NCBI RefSeq assembly: GCF_028736035.1
Contig: NZ_CP117866.1
Location: forward strand, 2,604,001 to 2,668,000
Direction: 5' to 3'
Length of the DNA stretch: 64,000 nt
Origin: Streptomyces sp. T12
Lineage (GTDB): Bacteria; Actinomycetota; Actinomycetes; Streptomycetales; Streptomycetaceae
Each line of letters starts with the position of its first letter. The first letter of the stretch is position 1. The notes under the pieces were generated by a model that searched no databases, was not told the origin of the DNA, and was given only the letters and a program-made list of their open reading frames with translations. Position numbers and translations under genes: made by a program. Below, one piece after another: positions 1-7,548 of this stretch.

Positions 1-340
1 ACGCACCGGCCTCGGGCAGTTCGAATCCGGCAACCTCGCGGAAGAAGGTGTCCGGCACCTGGGAGAGGATGCCGGCGCCGTCACCCGAGTCGGGCTCGGA
101 GCCGGTGGCACCGCGGTGTTCGAGATTGCGCAGAACGGTGAGCGCCTGCTCGACCAGCGTGTGGCTCGCCTCGCCGGTGAGGGTGGCCACGAAGCCGACG
201 CCACAGGCGTCGCGCTCGTTGCGGGGGTCGTACATACCCTGCGCAGCAGGGCGAGCATCCATGAACGACCAGTTCTGGCCATTCGTGGAGTGCTGGGACG
301 GCTGGCGCGGCGTACGCATCGGCTCTCCCGTCGTCGTCAT
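1..340 (-). CDS. gltB: Glutamate synthase large subunit, N-terminal part (cut by window edge)
   Basis: Only the first 113 codons are present; the gene runs off the left edge. The large (alpha) subunit of NADPH glutamate synthase takes the amide of glutamine and passes ammonia to 2-oxoglutarate. The segment shows the class II glutamine amidotransferase start, with the nucleophile Cys at about residue 46 in [14 protein letters not shown], followed by the conserved [18 protein letters not shown]. In this family the residues before the Cys are normally cleaved as a propeptide. I used the ATG at 340; inner ATGs at residues 8 and 27 are possible starts. The identity is secure; the exact start is not. 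Confidence 0.93.
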   Translation of the reverse strand, partial: MTTTGEPMRTPRQPSQHSTNGQNWSFMDARPAAQGMYDPRNERDACGVGFVATLTGEASHTLVEQALTVLRNLEHRGATGSEPDSGDGAGILSQVPDTFFREVAGFELPEAGA

Positions 341-655
341 CTGGCATATGCAAATTGCCGAGGGACGACGTTGGCCCTCTGCGTGAGTGCAAAATTTCGT
401 GCAGGTTACATGATGGGGCGGTTCTCGGGAAGCGGGATAATCCGTTCCATCATGCGGACACCACGGGCTGCGACAAGGGTTCCGCGCCCATGGCTTGAAG
501 TATGTGGGGACCGAACGAGACAGGTCTGTGTCCGTCGGTCCGAGGGCGAAGGAGGCGCCGTCGCCCACCCCGCGAGTGCGCCGCAGGCGTCATTGCCCAC
601 AGCGCTTACGGCTCATGCCCGGTGGTCATGCATCCGAAACCAGCGAGTAACGGCT
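341..655. other. Non-coding region upstream of gltB
   Basis: This stretch separates the gltB start from the end of the VIT1 gene. I see no convincing gene in it. It holds the gltB promoter side, including a GlnR-like half-site at 394-409, and otherwise unremarkable sequence. It leads into the hairpin at 656-679. Confidence 0.6.
394..409 (-). promoter_or_regulatory. Possible GlnR half-site upstream of gltB
   Basis: Read on the minus strand the site is GTAAC-CTGCAC-GAAAT, which fits one half of the actinomycete GlnR box (gTnAc-n6-GaAAc). It ends 54 bases before the gltB start. A second, correctly phased half is not obvious, so this is a weak call. Confidence 0.3.
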
Positions 656-679
656 ACTTATGCGGCCCAACGCATAAGT
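656..679 (-). terminator. Hairpin after the VIT1-family gene
   Basis: A perfect 9-bp inverted repeat (ACTTATGCG / CGCATAAGT) with a 6-base loop starts 11 bases after the stop of the VIT1-family gene. It is a plausible terminator, although there is no long T run. Confidence 0.6.
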
Positions 680-689
680 TCCAGCCGAA

Positions 690-1421
690 CTATCCTACGG
701 CCGTTCCGAACAAGCTGCCCAGGGCGTACGTCACACCGGCCGCGGCACCACCGAGCGCGAGCTGCCGCAGCCCGCTGAACCACCAGGTCCGCGCAGTCAC
801 CTTGGCCACGACCGCACCACACAGGAACAGCCCGACGAGCGCGAGCAGCACGGCCGGCCACAGCGCGGCCGCACCGAGCAGATAGGGCAGTACGGGCAGC
901 AGGGCCCCCAACGCGAACGCCCCGAACGACGACACGGCGGCGACCAGCGGCGACGGCAGATCCCCGGGGTCGATGCCGAGCTCCTCGCGGGCGTGTATCT
1001 CCAGGGCCAGCTCGGGATCACGCGAGAGCTGCTCGGCCACGGCCCGCGCGAGCTCCGACTCGACACCCCGGGACTCGTAGAGGGCCGCGAGCTCGGCCTC
1101 CTCGTCCTTCGGGTGCTTTCTCAGCTCCCGCCGCTCGACCTCCAGCTCGGCCTCGACGAGCTCGCGCTGCGAGGCGACGGAGGTGTACTCGCCGGCGGCC
1201 ATGGAGAAGGCGCCGGCGGCGAGCCCGGCGAGTCCGGTCAGCACGATGGTCTGGTGGCTGACGGCCCCGCCCGCGACACCGGTCATCAGGGCGAGGTTGG
1301 AGACCAGGCCGTCCATCGCACCGAAGACGGCGGGGCGCAGCCAGCCGCCGTTCACATCACGGTGCGTGTGGTTGTCACGGTGCGCCTCGTGCAGCGCGGC
1401 CTCGGTCTCGATGATCGCCAT
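690..1421 (-). CDS. VIT1/CCC1-family iron/manganese transporter
   Basis: The 243-residue protein belongs to the VIT1/CCC1 family, which moves Fe2+ or Mn2+ across membranes (vacuolar storage in eukaryotes, detoxifying export in bacteria). The family signature GAMDGLVSNLALMTGVAGG lies in the first membrane helix at about residues 34-52, with about five membrane segments in all. A charged helical insert (about residues 90-150, rich in Glu, Arg and Lys) separates the second and third helices and corresponds to the metal-binding domain of the family. The ATG at 1421 follows GGGGGATCCTC. An iron-box-like sequence overlaps the likely -10 element, suggesting metal control. Confidence 0.88.
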   Translation of the reverse strand: MAIIETEAALHEAHRDNHTHRDVNGGWLRPAVFGAMDGLVSNLALMTGVAGGAVSHQTIVLTGLAGLAAGAFSMAAGEYTSVASQRELVEAELEVERRELRKHPKDEEAELAALYESRGVESELARAVAEQLSRDPELALEIHAREELGIDPGDLPSPLVAAVSSFGAFALGALLPVLPYLLGAAALWPAVLLALVGLFLCGAVVAKVTARTWWFSGLRQLALGGAAAGVTYALGSLFGTAVG

Positions 1422-1438
1422 GAGGATCCCCCAAAAAC

Positions 1439-1457
1439 TCAGGTAAGGCTGTCTTTA
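1439..1457. promoter_or_regulatory. Iron-box-like operator over the VIT1 promoter
   Basis: The 19-mer TCAGGTAAGGCTGTCTTTA agrees with the actinomycete DmdR/IdeR iron box (TTAGGTTAGGCTCACCTAA) at 13 of 19 positions by eye. It covers a -10-like TAAAGA on the minus strand (1452-1457), which sits 16 bases from TTGTCC (1474-1479). Placement over the promoter suggests repression, but this is inferred. Confidence 0.45.
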
Positions 1458-1519
1458 GACAAGTTCTACTCTTGGACAACTCAAAATCTACGCCCCGAAT
1501 TTCCGTCCCGCCAGCAAGG

Positions 1520-1538
1520 AAAGGCTGGGCTAACCTGC
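1520..1538. promoter_or_regulatory. Second iron-box-like sequence
   Basis: The sequence AAAGGCTGGGCTAACCTGC contains the intact right half GGCTAACCT of the iron box and agrees at 13 of 19 positions by eye. It lies about 100 bases upstream of the VIT1 start and about 150 bases upstream of the divergent operon at 1691, so it could serve either. Confidence 0.4.
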
Positions 1539-1690
1539 GGTTTTGCCTAGAACGCTCATTCGTAGCGAGGGCTGCACAAATGTCGACCGGGTGACACTGA
1601 CGCTTCCGAGGCTCAGGTCAACCGCCGACGGTGGGACACATCCGCAAAGGGCTCCGCGCCCTGGCGGAGCCCCCGGAGGAGAGGCCGCGC

Positions 1691-2755
1691 ATGCCATCGT
1701 TCGCCTGCATTTCCTCGGTCCCGGCGCCCGCGGACGCCGAGCTCCGCGACCGGGCACGCGGCGCACTGCTGGGCCTTGCGGTCGGCGACGCGCTGGGCGC
1801 CCCGGCGGAGAACATGAAGCCCTCCGAGATCCGCGCCCGCTGGGGCCGCATCACGGGATTCGTCGCCGACAACCCGGCCGGCACGGACGACACCGAGTAC
1901 GCGATCTTCTCGGGCCTCCTCCTCGCCCGCCACGGCTCGGCCCTCACCCCGGCCCACGTGGAGACGGCCTGGCACGAGTGGATCGCGGACCGTTCGGAAG
2001 GCCCCTTCCGGGGCGCCGGCTTCAGCGAACGCGGCACGCTGGAGAACCTCCGCCGAGGCCTCGCCGCCCCCATCTCCGCCCAGCACCGCCACGCCTGGAG
2101 CGACGGCCTCGCCATGCGGGCGGCCCCGTTCGGCGTCTTCGCGGCGGGCCGCCCGGCCGAAGCGGCCCGGCTGGTGGCCATCGACGGCTCGGTGAGCCAC
2201 GACGGCGAGGGCATCTACGGCGGCCAGGCGGTCGCGGCGGGCGTGGCGGCGGCGATGGCGGGGGCGCCGACGATCGCGGTGGTCGCCTCGGCCCTCGCGG
2301 TGGTCCCGGACGACTCCTGGACGGCCCGTTCCCTGCGCCGCGCCGTGGCAGTGGCCCACCGAGGCGAGCGCGCGGTCCGCTCCGCGGTCGTGATCGGCGG
2401 CTACCCCTGGACCGACCTGGCCCCCGAGGCGGTCGCGCTGGCCTTCGGGGCTTACGCGGCGGCGGACGGCGACTTCGTCCAGGCGGTGCTCACGGCCGTG
2501 AACATGGGCCGGGACGCGGACACGACGGCCGCGGTGGCGGGGGCGCTGGCGGGTGCGACGCAAGGGGTGGCGGCGATCCCGACGGAGTGGGCGGCGGCGA
2601 TCGGGCCGGCGCGGGGGAGTTGCCTGCCGTCGATGGCCGGGCATCACGTGCTGGATGTGGCGGAGTTGCTGGTGTCGGGGGAGGACAGGAAGTGGAGGGC
2701 GGGGGGATGCGTAGCGGGTGAGGTTCCGACACCGGGCGAAGGGGGCCGACGATGA
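1691..2755 (+). CDS. ADP-ribosylglycohydrolase family protein (paralogue 1)
   Basis: The 354-residue protein is a DraG/ARH3-type hydrolase, a family of all-helical enzymes that cut ADP-ribose or related ribosides using two Mg2+ ions. All three conserved blocks are present: GALLGLAVGDALGAPAE (about 24-40), the metal-binding TDDTEYA (65-71) and the C-terminal GRDADTTAAVAGALAGA (about 274-290). GGAGGAGAGG at 1675-1684 fixes the ATG at 1691 rather than an upstream GTG. It is the first gene of a seven-gene operon, and its stop overlaps the next start (ATGA). The true substrate is unknown; a small-molecule riboside is as likely as a modified protein. Confidence 0.9.
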   Translation: MPSFACISSVPAPADAELRDRARGALLGLAVGDALGAPAENMKPSEIRARWGRITGFVADNPAGTDDTEYAIFSGLLLARHGSALTPAHVETAWHEWIADRSEGPFRGAGFSERGTLENLRRGLAAPISAQHRHAWSDGLAMRAAPFGVFAAGRPAEAARLVAIDGSVSHDGEGIYGGQAVAAGVAAAMAGAPTIAVVASALAVVPDDSWTARSLRRAVAVAHRGERAVRSAVVIGGYPWTDLAPEAVALAFGAYAAADGDFVQAVLTAVNMGRDADTTAAVAGALAGATQGVAAIPTEWAAAIGPARGSCLPSMAGHHVLDVAELLVSGEDRKWRAGGCVAGEVPTPGEGGRR

Positions 2756-4062
2756 CGCCGCCCACTCCCTGGGACGAGGGAGCGCCAACAGCAGCACCTG
2801 CCGAAGCGGGCCCCACGGCCCTCACGCAGCCGAACGAACTCGCGGCCGCCGACGGCGAGGAGCCCCCACCGGGACCACCCGCACCCGACGACGAGAGTTG
2901 TACGGGTGGTGCGAGTGGGATCAACCCGGCCGAAGGCGAAGCCGAGGCCGGTCAACGCATCCTCGGCCTCCTCCTCGGCCTGGCCGCAGGCGACGCCGCA
3001 GGCTGGCCCGCCGCCCGTCACAGAGCCGCCCGCATGCCCGACTGGACCCGCCGCCTCACCCGCGAACTCGACACCTTCGCCGAACACAACGCGACGACCA
3101 CCCTCCCCGTCCCCATCGCCCTGAACCAACCCCCGGAACCCCTCCGCCTCGGCCCCTCCGACGACGCGGAATGGGCGGCCTTCGCAGCAGAGGCCCTCCT
3201 ACGCGCCGGCGACGACACCGCCCTCGGCGACCTGAGCCGCGAACGCCGCACCCGAGCCGCGATCGACCTCACCTGGAACGCCGTGGCCGGCGAAGTCGCC
3301 GCGGCAGCGGACCGCGCCCCCGAGGTCGAGTCGGCCATCCTCCCCCTGCGCGCCCGCATCTCCGTCCGCGCCGGCCTCGGCAACCTCGCCACCGGCCTGC
3401 GCCCACCCGCCACCGGCCACGACAACCCGCACTACTTCGACGACGCGGCCTGCGTACGGGCCTGCGTCCTGGCCGTAGCCCACCCCGGCGACCCCCACCG
3501 CGCCGCCGACCTCGCCGAGTTCGACGCCCACTACACCCAGGACGGCGACGGCGTACACGGTGCGAGGGCGATGGCAGCGGCCCTGGCCCTGGCCCTGACC
3601 GGCTCGGACATCGAGACCTGCGTGGCAGCGGCACTCAGCGAACTCCCCGAGGAGACGGAGATCGGCCGCAACGCCCGCCACGCGCTGAAGCTCGCGCAGG
3701 ACACCGACAGCGCCTTCGCCCTGATCCCCCTCCTCGAACACCAAATCGTCGACCACGTCTACAGCTACGGCATCGCCGCGGCCGAAACGGTCCCGGTCGC
3801 CCTGGCCCTCGCGGTCGCGGCGGAAGGCCGTATCGCCGAGGCGGTCCCGGCCGCCGCGTGCCTGTCCCGGGTCGCCGACTCGGCACCGGCCCTGGCAGGT
3901 GCGCTGACGGGTGCGTTGGGCGGCGGCGCGTCGATCCCGGCGACCTGGCGCGACACCTGCCGCACCCTCTCCGGCTGCGTACTCCCCCGCCTCACCGGCA
4001 CCGACCTGGTGGAACTCGCCGAACTCCTGGAAGCCACGCAACCGGCCCGACCAGGAGGATGA
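2752..4062 (+). CDS. ADP-ribosylglycohydrolase-like protein with altered metal site (paralogue 2)
   Basis: The 436-residue protein is recognisably of the same fold: it has RILGLLLGLAAGDAAGWP (about 69-86) and SDDAEWAAFA (about 136-145). The first 65 residues are low-complexity, rich in Pro, Ala and Glu, and probably disordered. The C-terminal block reads SRVADSAPALAGALTGA (about 370-386) where active paralogues have GRDADTTAAVAGAL, so the first metal-ligand Asp has become Val and the Thr has become Ser. It may bind one metal poorly and could be a regulatory or structural partner of its neighbours. It starts inside the preceding stop and ends 8 bases before the next gene. Confidence 0.78.
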   Translation: MTPPTPWDEGAPTAAPAEAGPTALTQPNELAAADGEEPPPGPPAPDDESCTGGASGINPAEGEAEAGQRILGLLLGLAAGDAAGWPAARHRAARMPDWTRRLTRELDTFAEHNATTTLPVPIALNQPPEPLRLGPSDDAEWAAFAAEALLRAGDDTALGDLSRERRTRAAIDLTWNAVAGEVAAAADRAPEVESAILPLRARISVRAGLGNLATGLRPPATGHDNPHYFDDAACVRACVLAVAHPGDPHRAADLAEFDAHYTQDGDGVHGARAMAAALALALTGSDIETCVAAALSELPEETEIGRNARHALKLAQDTDSAFALIPLLEHQIVDHVYSYGIAAAETVPVALALAVAAEGRIAEAVPAAACLSRVADSAPALAGALTGALGGGASIPATWRDTCRTLSGCVLPRLTGTDLVELAELLEATQPARPGG

Positions 4063-4070
4063 TTCGGGGC

Positions 4071-5246
4071 ATGACGCCCAAATCGGAAGAAAGCAGTGGC
4101 CCGCGTCTCGACGAGCGGATCACCGGCGCCCTGGTCGGCGCGGCGGTCGGCGACGCCCTCGGCGGGCCGGTGGAGGGCTACTCCCCCGACCAGATCCTTC
4201 AGCGCCACGGCGGCCGCGTCCACGGCATCGTCGGCCCCTGGAGCGGTGACGCCTGGCGCACGGCCCGCCCCCTCGCGCCGTACCACAAGGGCGACGGGCA
4301 CGTCACCGACGACACGTTGATGACGCACGCGCTGATCCGGGTCTACGCGCGGGTCCGCGACCACCTGGACGCTTACGCGATCGCCGACCACCTGGTCCCG
4401 GACCTGATGACGAACCCGCGCTGGATCCCGGAGCTGGAGGCCGAGGCACTCCCGCTGCACCGGATCTTCCTGGCGGAGAAGTGGCTGGTGACCCGCCTCC
4501 ACTACGGCCACGTGGACCCGCGAGAGGCCGGCGTCGGCAACATCGTCAACTGCGGCGCGGCGATGTACATGGCCCCGGTCGGCCTGGTCAACGCGGCCGA
4601 CCCCAGGGCCGCGTACGCCGAGGCCCTGGACCTCGCGGGTGCCCACCAGTCGTCGTACGGCCGCGAGGCGGCGGGCGTCTTCGCGGCGGCGGTGGCGGCG
4701 GCGTGCAGCCCCGGGGCGACACCGGACTCGATCGTCACGGCCTGCCTGACGCTGGCGAAGGACGGCACGAGGGCGGCGATCGAGAAGGTCTGCGAAGCGG
4801 CGAGCCACTACACGGACTTCGAGTCGGCCCTGACCCCGCTCCGGGAGGCGGTCACCGCGTACGACACGGTGGGCCCCGACTACCGGCAGCCTTCCCTCGG
4901 CGCCCGCCGCCCCTCCCGCCTCCACGCGATCGAGGAACTCCCCATCGCCCTGGCCATGTTGCTGGTCGCGAACGGCGACTACCGCCAAGCGGTCCTGGGC
5001 GCGGTGAACTACGGCCGAGACTGCGACTCGATCGCGACGATGGCCGGCGCCCTGACCGGCGCCCTGGGCTCACCGCCCCCGCAGGACTGGTCGAAGACGG
5101 TCGCGGAAGCCAGCCGCCTCGACCTCTGGGAACCGCCCCGCACCCTGACCGAGGTCACGAGGGAGATCCACGCCCGGGACGTACAGCGCCGCCGAGCCCA
5201 CGAAGCGGCCTTCACCGCACTGGAGGGCCGAGGATGCTCCGACTGA
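4071..5246 (+). CDS. ADP-ribosylglycohydrolase family protein (paralogue 3)
   Basis: The 391-residue protein keeps every hallmark of an active ADP-ribosylglycohydrolase: GALVGAAVGDALGGPVEG near the N-terminus, VTDDTLMTHAL (about 78-88) and GRDCDSIATMAGALTGA (about 315-331). AGGAGG at 4053-4058 lies 12 bases before the ATG at 4071; the ATG at 4059 lies directly against it and is a poor choice. The region before the last motif (about residues 267-296) is rich in Arg, Pro and Ser and probably forms a loop. The gene overlaps the following one by 13 bases, so the two should be translationally coupled. Confidence 0.9.
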   Translation: MTPKSEESSGPRLDERITGALVGAAVGDALGGPVEGYSPDQILQRHGGRVHGIVGPWSGDAWRTARPLAPYHKGDGHVTDDTLMTHALIRVYARVRDHLDAYAIADHLVPDLMTNPRWIPELEAEALPLHRIFLAEKWLVTRLHYGHVDPREAGVGNIVNCGAAMYMAPVGLVNAADPRAAYAEALDLAGAHQSSYGREAAGVFAAAVAAACSPGATPDSIVTACLTLAKDGTRAAIEKVCEAASHYTDFESALTPLREAVTAYDTVGPDYRQPSLGARRPSRLHAIEELPIALAMLLVANGDYRQAVLGAVNYGRDCDSIATMAGALTGALGSPPPQDWSKTVAEASRLDLWEPPRTLTEVTREIHARDVQRRRAHEAAFTALEGRGCSD

Positions 5247-6658
5247 CCTGGGTCCAGCCGGAGGACCTGCTGGGCCACGAGCTGCGCCAGGCGGCCCTGG
5301 ACGGCCGGGAACCGTCGAGGATCGCGGAGAGGTGGAGGGCGGCGGGCGGCATGGAAGCTCCGCTGCGGGCCGGGGCGTCGACGGAACCGGCGTCGAGGTA
5401 TCTGAGGACTCTCGCGGAGGACTTGCTGGACGAACTGGCCGACCTGCCCAGCAGGTTGAAGGACGACGAGCCGACGGACCTGGAGAAGATCAAGTCCCTG
5501 TGCCCGAACTGGCCGAGCGATTCCTGCACCTCCACAGCGCCCCCTGCGCCCCTCGCACCTCCTGCACCCCCCGCACCCGCCCGCTACGAAGCCGCCTGGC
5601 TGGGCCGAGCCGTCGGCTGCGTCCTCGGCAAACCCGTGGAAAAGCTCCCCCTGGAAGCCATCCGCCAGCTGGCCAAATCCACCGGTAACTGGCCCCTGAC
5701 CACCTACTTCACCGCACGCGGCGTCCCCCAGGACCTGCTCACCACCCACCCCTGGAACCGCCGCTCAGCCCTCACCTCCCTCGCCGAGAACATCGACGGC
5801 ATGCCCGAGGACGACGACCTCAACTACCCCCTCCTCAACCTCCTCCTGCTCAGGCGCCACGGCACAACCTTCACCACCACGGACGTAGCCCGCCTCTGGC
5901 TCGACGAACTCCCACCCGGCCGCACCTTCACCGCCGAACGCATCGCCCACCGCAACCTCCTCCTCGGCATCGAACCCCCGCACACGGCCCGGCACCGCAA
6001 CCCCTTCCGCGAATGGATCGGCGCCCTGATCCGCGCGGACGTCCACGGCTGGACCAACCCCGGCAACCCCGCCGCCGCGGCCGAACAGGCCCACCGCGAC
6101 GCCACCCTCACCCACACTGCCAACGGCGTCTACGCGGCGATGTTCACGGCGGCGGTCATCGCACAGGCGGCGACGGCGACCGGCACCCACGACATCCACA
6201 CCTGCCTGCGCACCGGCCTCACGGTGATCCCCCCGAACTCCCGCCTGGCCAGAGCCATCCACCACGCCATCCGACTGGCCGAGACCCACGACGACTTCGA
6301 CACGGTCGTCGACGAACTCCACGCCGCCCACGCGCACACCCACCACTGGGTCCACGCCCTGCCCAACACCGCCCTGATCACCGCCGCCCTCACCCACGCG
6401 GACGGCGATTTCACCGGCTCCATCTGCCGTGCCGTGTCGGGGGGTTGGGACACCGACTCCAACGGCGCGACGGCGGGCAGCATCGCCGCCCTCCTCACCG
6501 GCACCCCCGCCGCCCTCCCCGACCGCTGGACGGCCCCCCTCAAGAACCGTCTCGCCACCTCCGTCGCCGACTTCGACGGCACCGGCTTCGACGCGCTGGC
6601 CCGGCTCACGCACGAACTCGCCCACCGGCTCACCCCCTTGGAGGCCACTCGCCCATGA
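5234..6658 (+). CDS. ADP-ribosylglycohydrolase family protein (paralogue 4, with N-terminal extension)
   Basis: The 474-residue protein has a hydrophilic extension of about 115 residues with a Pro/Ala-rich linker before the hydrolase domain. The domain starts at AAWLGRAVGCVLGKPVEKL, carries PEDDDLNYPLLNLLLLRRHG at about 190-210 and ends with GGWDTDSNGATAGSIAALL (about 403-421). The Gly-Trp-Asp-Thr-Asp form marks a different subfamily from paralogues 1 and 3, so the four genes are unlikely to be simple recent duplicates. GGAGGG at 5222-5227 supports the ATG at 5234. The stop overlaps the kinase start by four bases. Confidence 0.88.
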   Translation: MLRLTWVQPEDLLGHELRQAALDGREPSRIAERWRAAGGMEAPLRAGASTEPASRYLRTLAEDLLDELADLPSRLKDDEPTDLEKIKSLCPNWPSDSCTSTAPPAPLAPPAPPAPARYEAAWLGRAVGCVLGKPVEKLPLEAIRQLAKSTGNWPLTTYFTARGVPQDLLTTHPWNRRSALTSLAENIDGMPEDDDLNYPLLNLLLLRRHGTTFTTTDVARLWLDELPPGRTFTAERIAHRNLLLGIEPPHTARHRNPFREWIGALIRADVHGWTNPGNPAAAAEQAHRDATLTHTANGVYAAMFTAAVIAQAATATGTHDIHTCLRTGLTVIPPNSRLARAIHHAIRLAETHDDFDTVVDELHAAHAHTHHWVHALPNTALITAALTHADGDFTGSICRAVSGGWDTDSNGATAGSIAALLTGTPAALPDRWTAPLKNRLATSVADFDGTGFDALARLTHELAHRLTPLEATRP

Positions 6659-7548
6659 CCGACATCGTCGTGCTCGGCAGCACGAACATGGACCTCGTCA
6701 CCTACGTCGAAAAGGCCCCGCAGCGCGGCGAGACCGTGACGGGCCGGGAGTTCCGTACGATCCCCGGCGGCAAGGGCGCCAACCAGGCGATCGCGGCGGC
6801 CCGCGCGGGCGGCGCCGTCACGATGATCGGCGCCGTCGGCAACGACGCCTTCGGCACCCGCCTGCGCTCCACCCTCGAACACTCCGGCGTCGACACCGAC
6901 GACCTCCGCACGGCCGAGGGCCCGTCCGGCACCGCGCACATCGTCGTGGACGACGAGGGCGGCAACTCGATCGTCGTGATCCCCGGCGCGAACGGCACGC
7001 TGGACCATCTGAGCCCCGGCGACGAGGGCGTCATCGCCTCCGCCGGCACCCTGCTGCTCCAGCTGGAGATCCCCCTGGCCGCGGTCCTCGCCGGCGCCCA
7101 GGCGGCCCACCGCCACGACGTCCGTACGATCCTCACCCCCGCGCCCGCCCAGCCGCTCCCCCGCGAACTCCTCGCCACCATCGACCTGTTGGTCCCCAAC
7201 GAACAGGAGGCCACCACCCTCACCGGCCGCACCGACCCCCGAGAGGCGGCCATCGCGCTGCTCGACCAGGTGCCCGAGGTCGTCGTCACCCTGGGCGCGG
7301 CCGGCAGCCTGTACGCCACCCGCGGCGCCGACCCCGTGACCGTCCCGGCGCCGAAGGTGACCGCCGTCGACTCCACCGGCGCCGGCGACACCTTCGTCGG
7401 CGCCCTCGCGGTGGCGCTCGGCGAGGGACGACCGATGCGGGAGGCGCTGGCGTGGGCGGCGGAGGCCGCGGCCCTGTCGGTGCAGCGGGAGGGCGCCTCG
7501 GTGTCGATGCCGTACCGCCCCGAGATCGACGCACGGTACGCCTCATGA
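6655..7548 (+). CDS. rbsK: PfkB-family carbohydrate kinase, ribokinase type
   Basis: The 297-residue protein is a PfkB/ribokinase-family kinase that phosphorylates ribose or a similar sugar or nucleoside with ATP. Signature 1 is seen in IPGGKGANQAIAAARAGG (about 38-55) and signature 2, with the anion hole and catalytic Asp, in DSTGAGDTFVGALA (about 240-253). The N-terminal VVLGSTNMDLV matches the ribokinase substrate loop. Its place directly after four riboside hydrolases (ATGA overlap) suggests it traps the sugar they release. Ribokinase is the best guess, but other pentoses or ribonucleosides cannot be ruled out. Confidence 0.88.
   Translation: MTDIVVLGSTNMDLVTYVEKAPQRGETVTGREFRTIPGGKGANQAIAAARAGGAVTMIGAVGNDAFGTRLRSTLEHSGVDTDDLRTAEGPSGTAHIVVDDEGGNSIVVIPGANGTLDHLSPGDEGVIASAGTLLLQLEIPLAAVLAGAQAAHRHDVRTILTPAPAQPLPRELLATIDLLVPNEQEATTLTGRTDPREAAIALLDQVPEVVVTLGAAGSLYATRGADPVTVPAPKVTAVDSTGAGDTFVGALAVALGEGRPMREALAWAAEAAALSVQREGASVSMPYRPEIDARYAS

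Noticed and set aside
17..32. GTTCGAATCC resembling a tRNA T-loop
   Set aside because: It lies in gltB coding sequence and no cloverleaf can be drawn around it. No tRNA was found elsewhere.
2718..4070. In-frame extension of paralogue 3 back through paralogue 2
   Set aside because: The extension is Arg/Pro-rich nonsense in a shifted frame of paralogue 2; conserved hydrolase sequence starts only after 4071.
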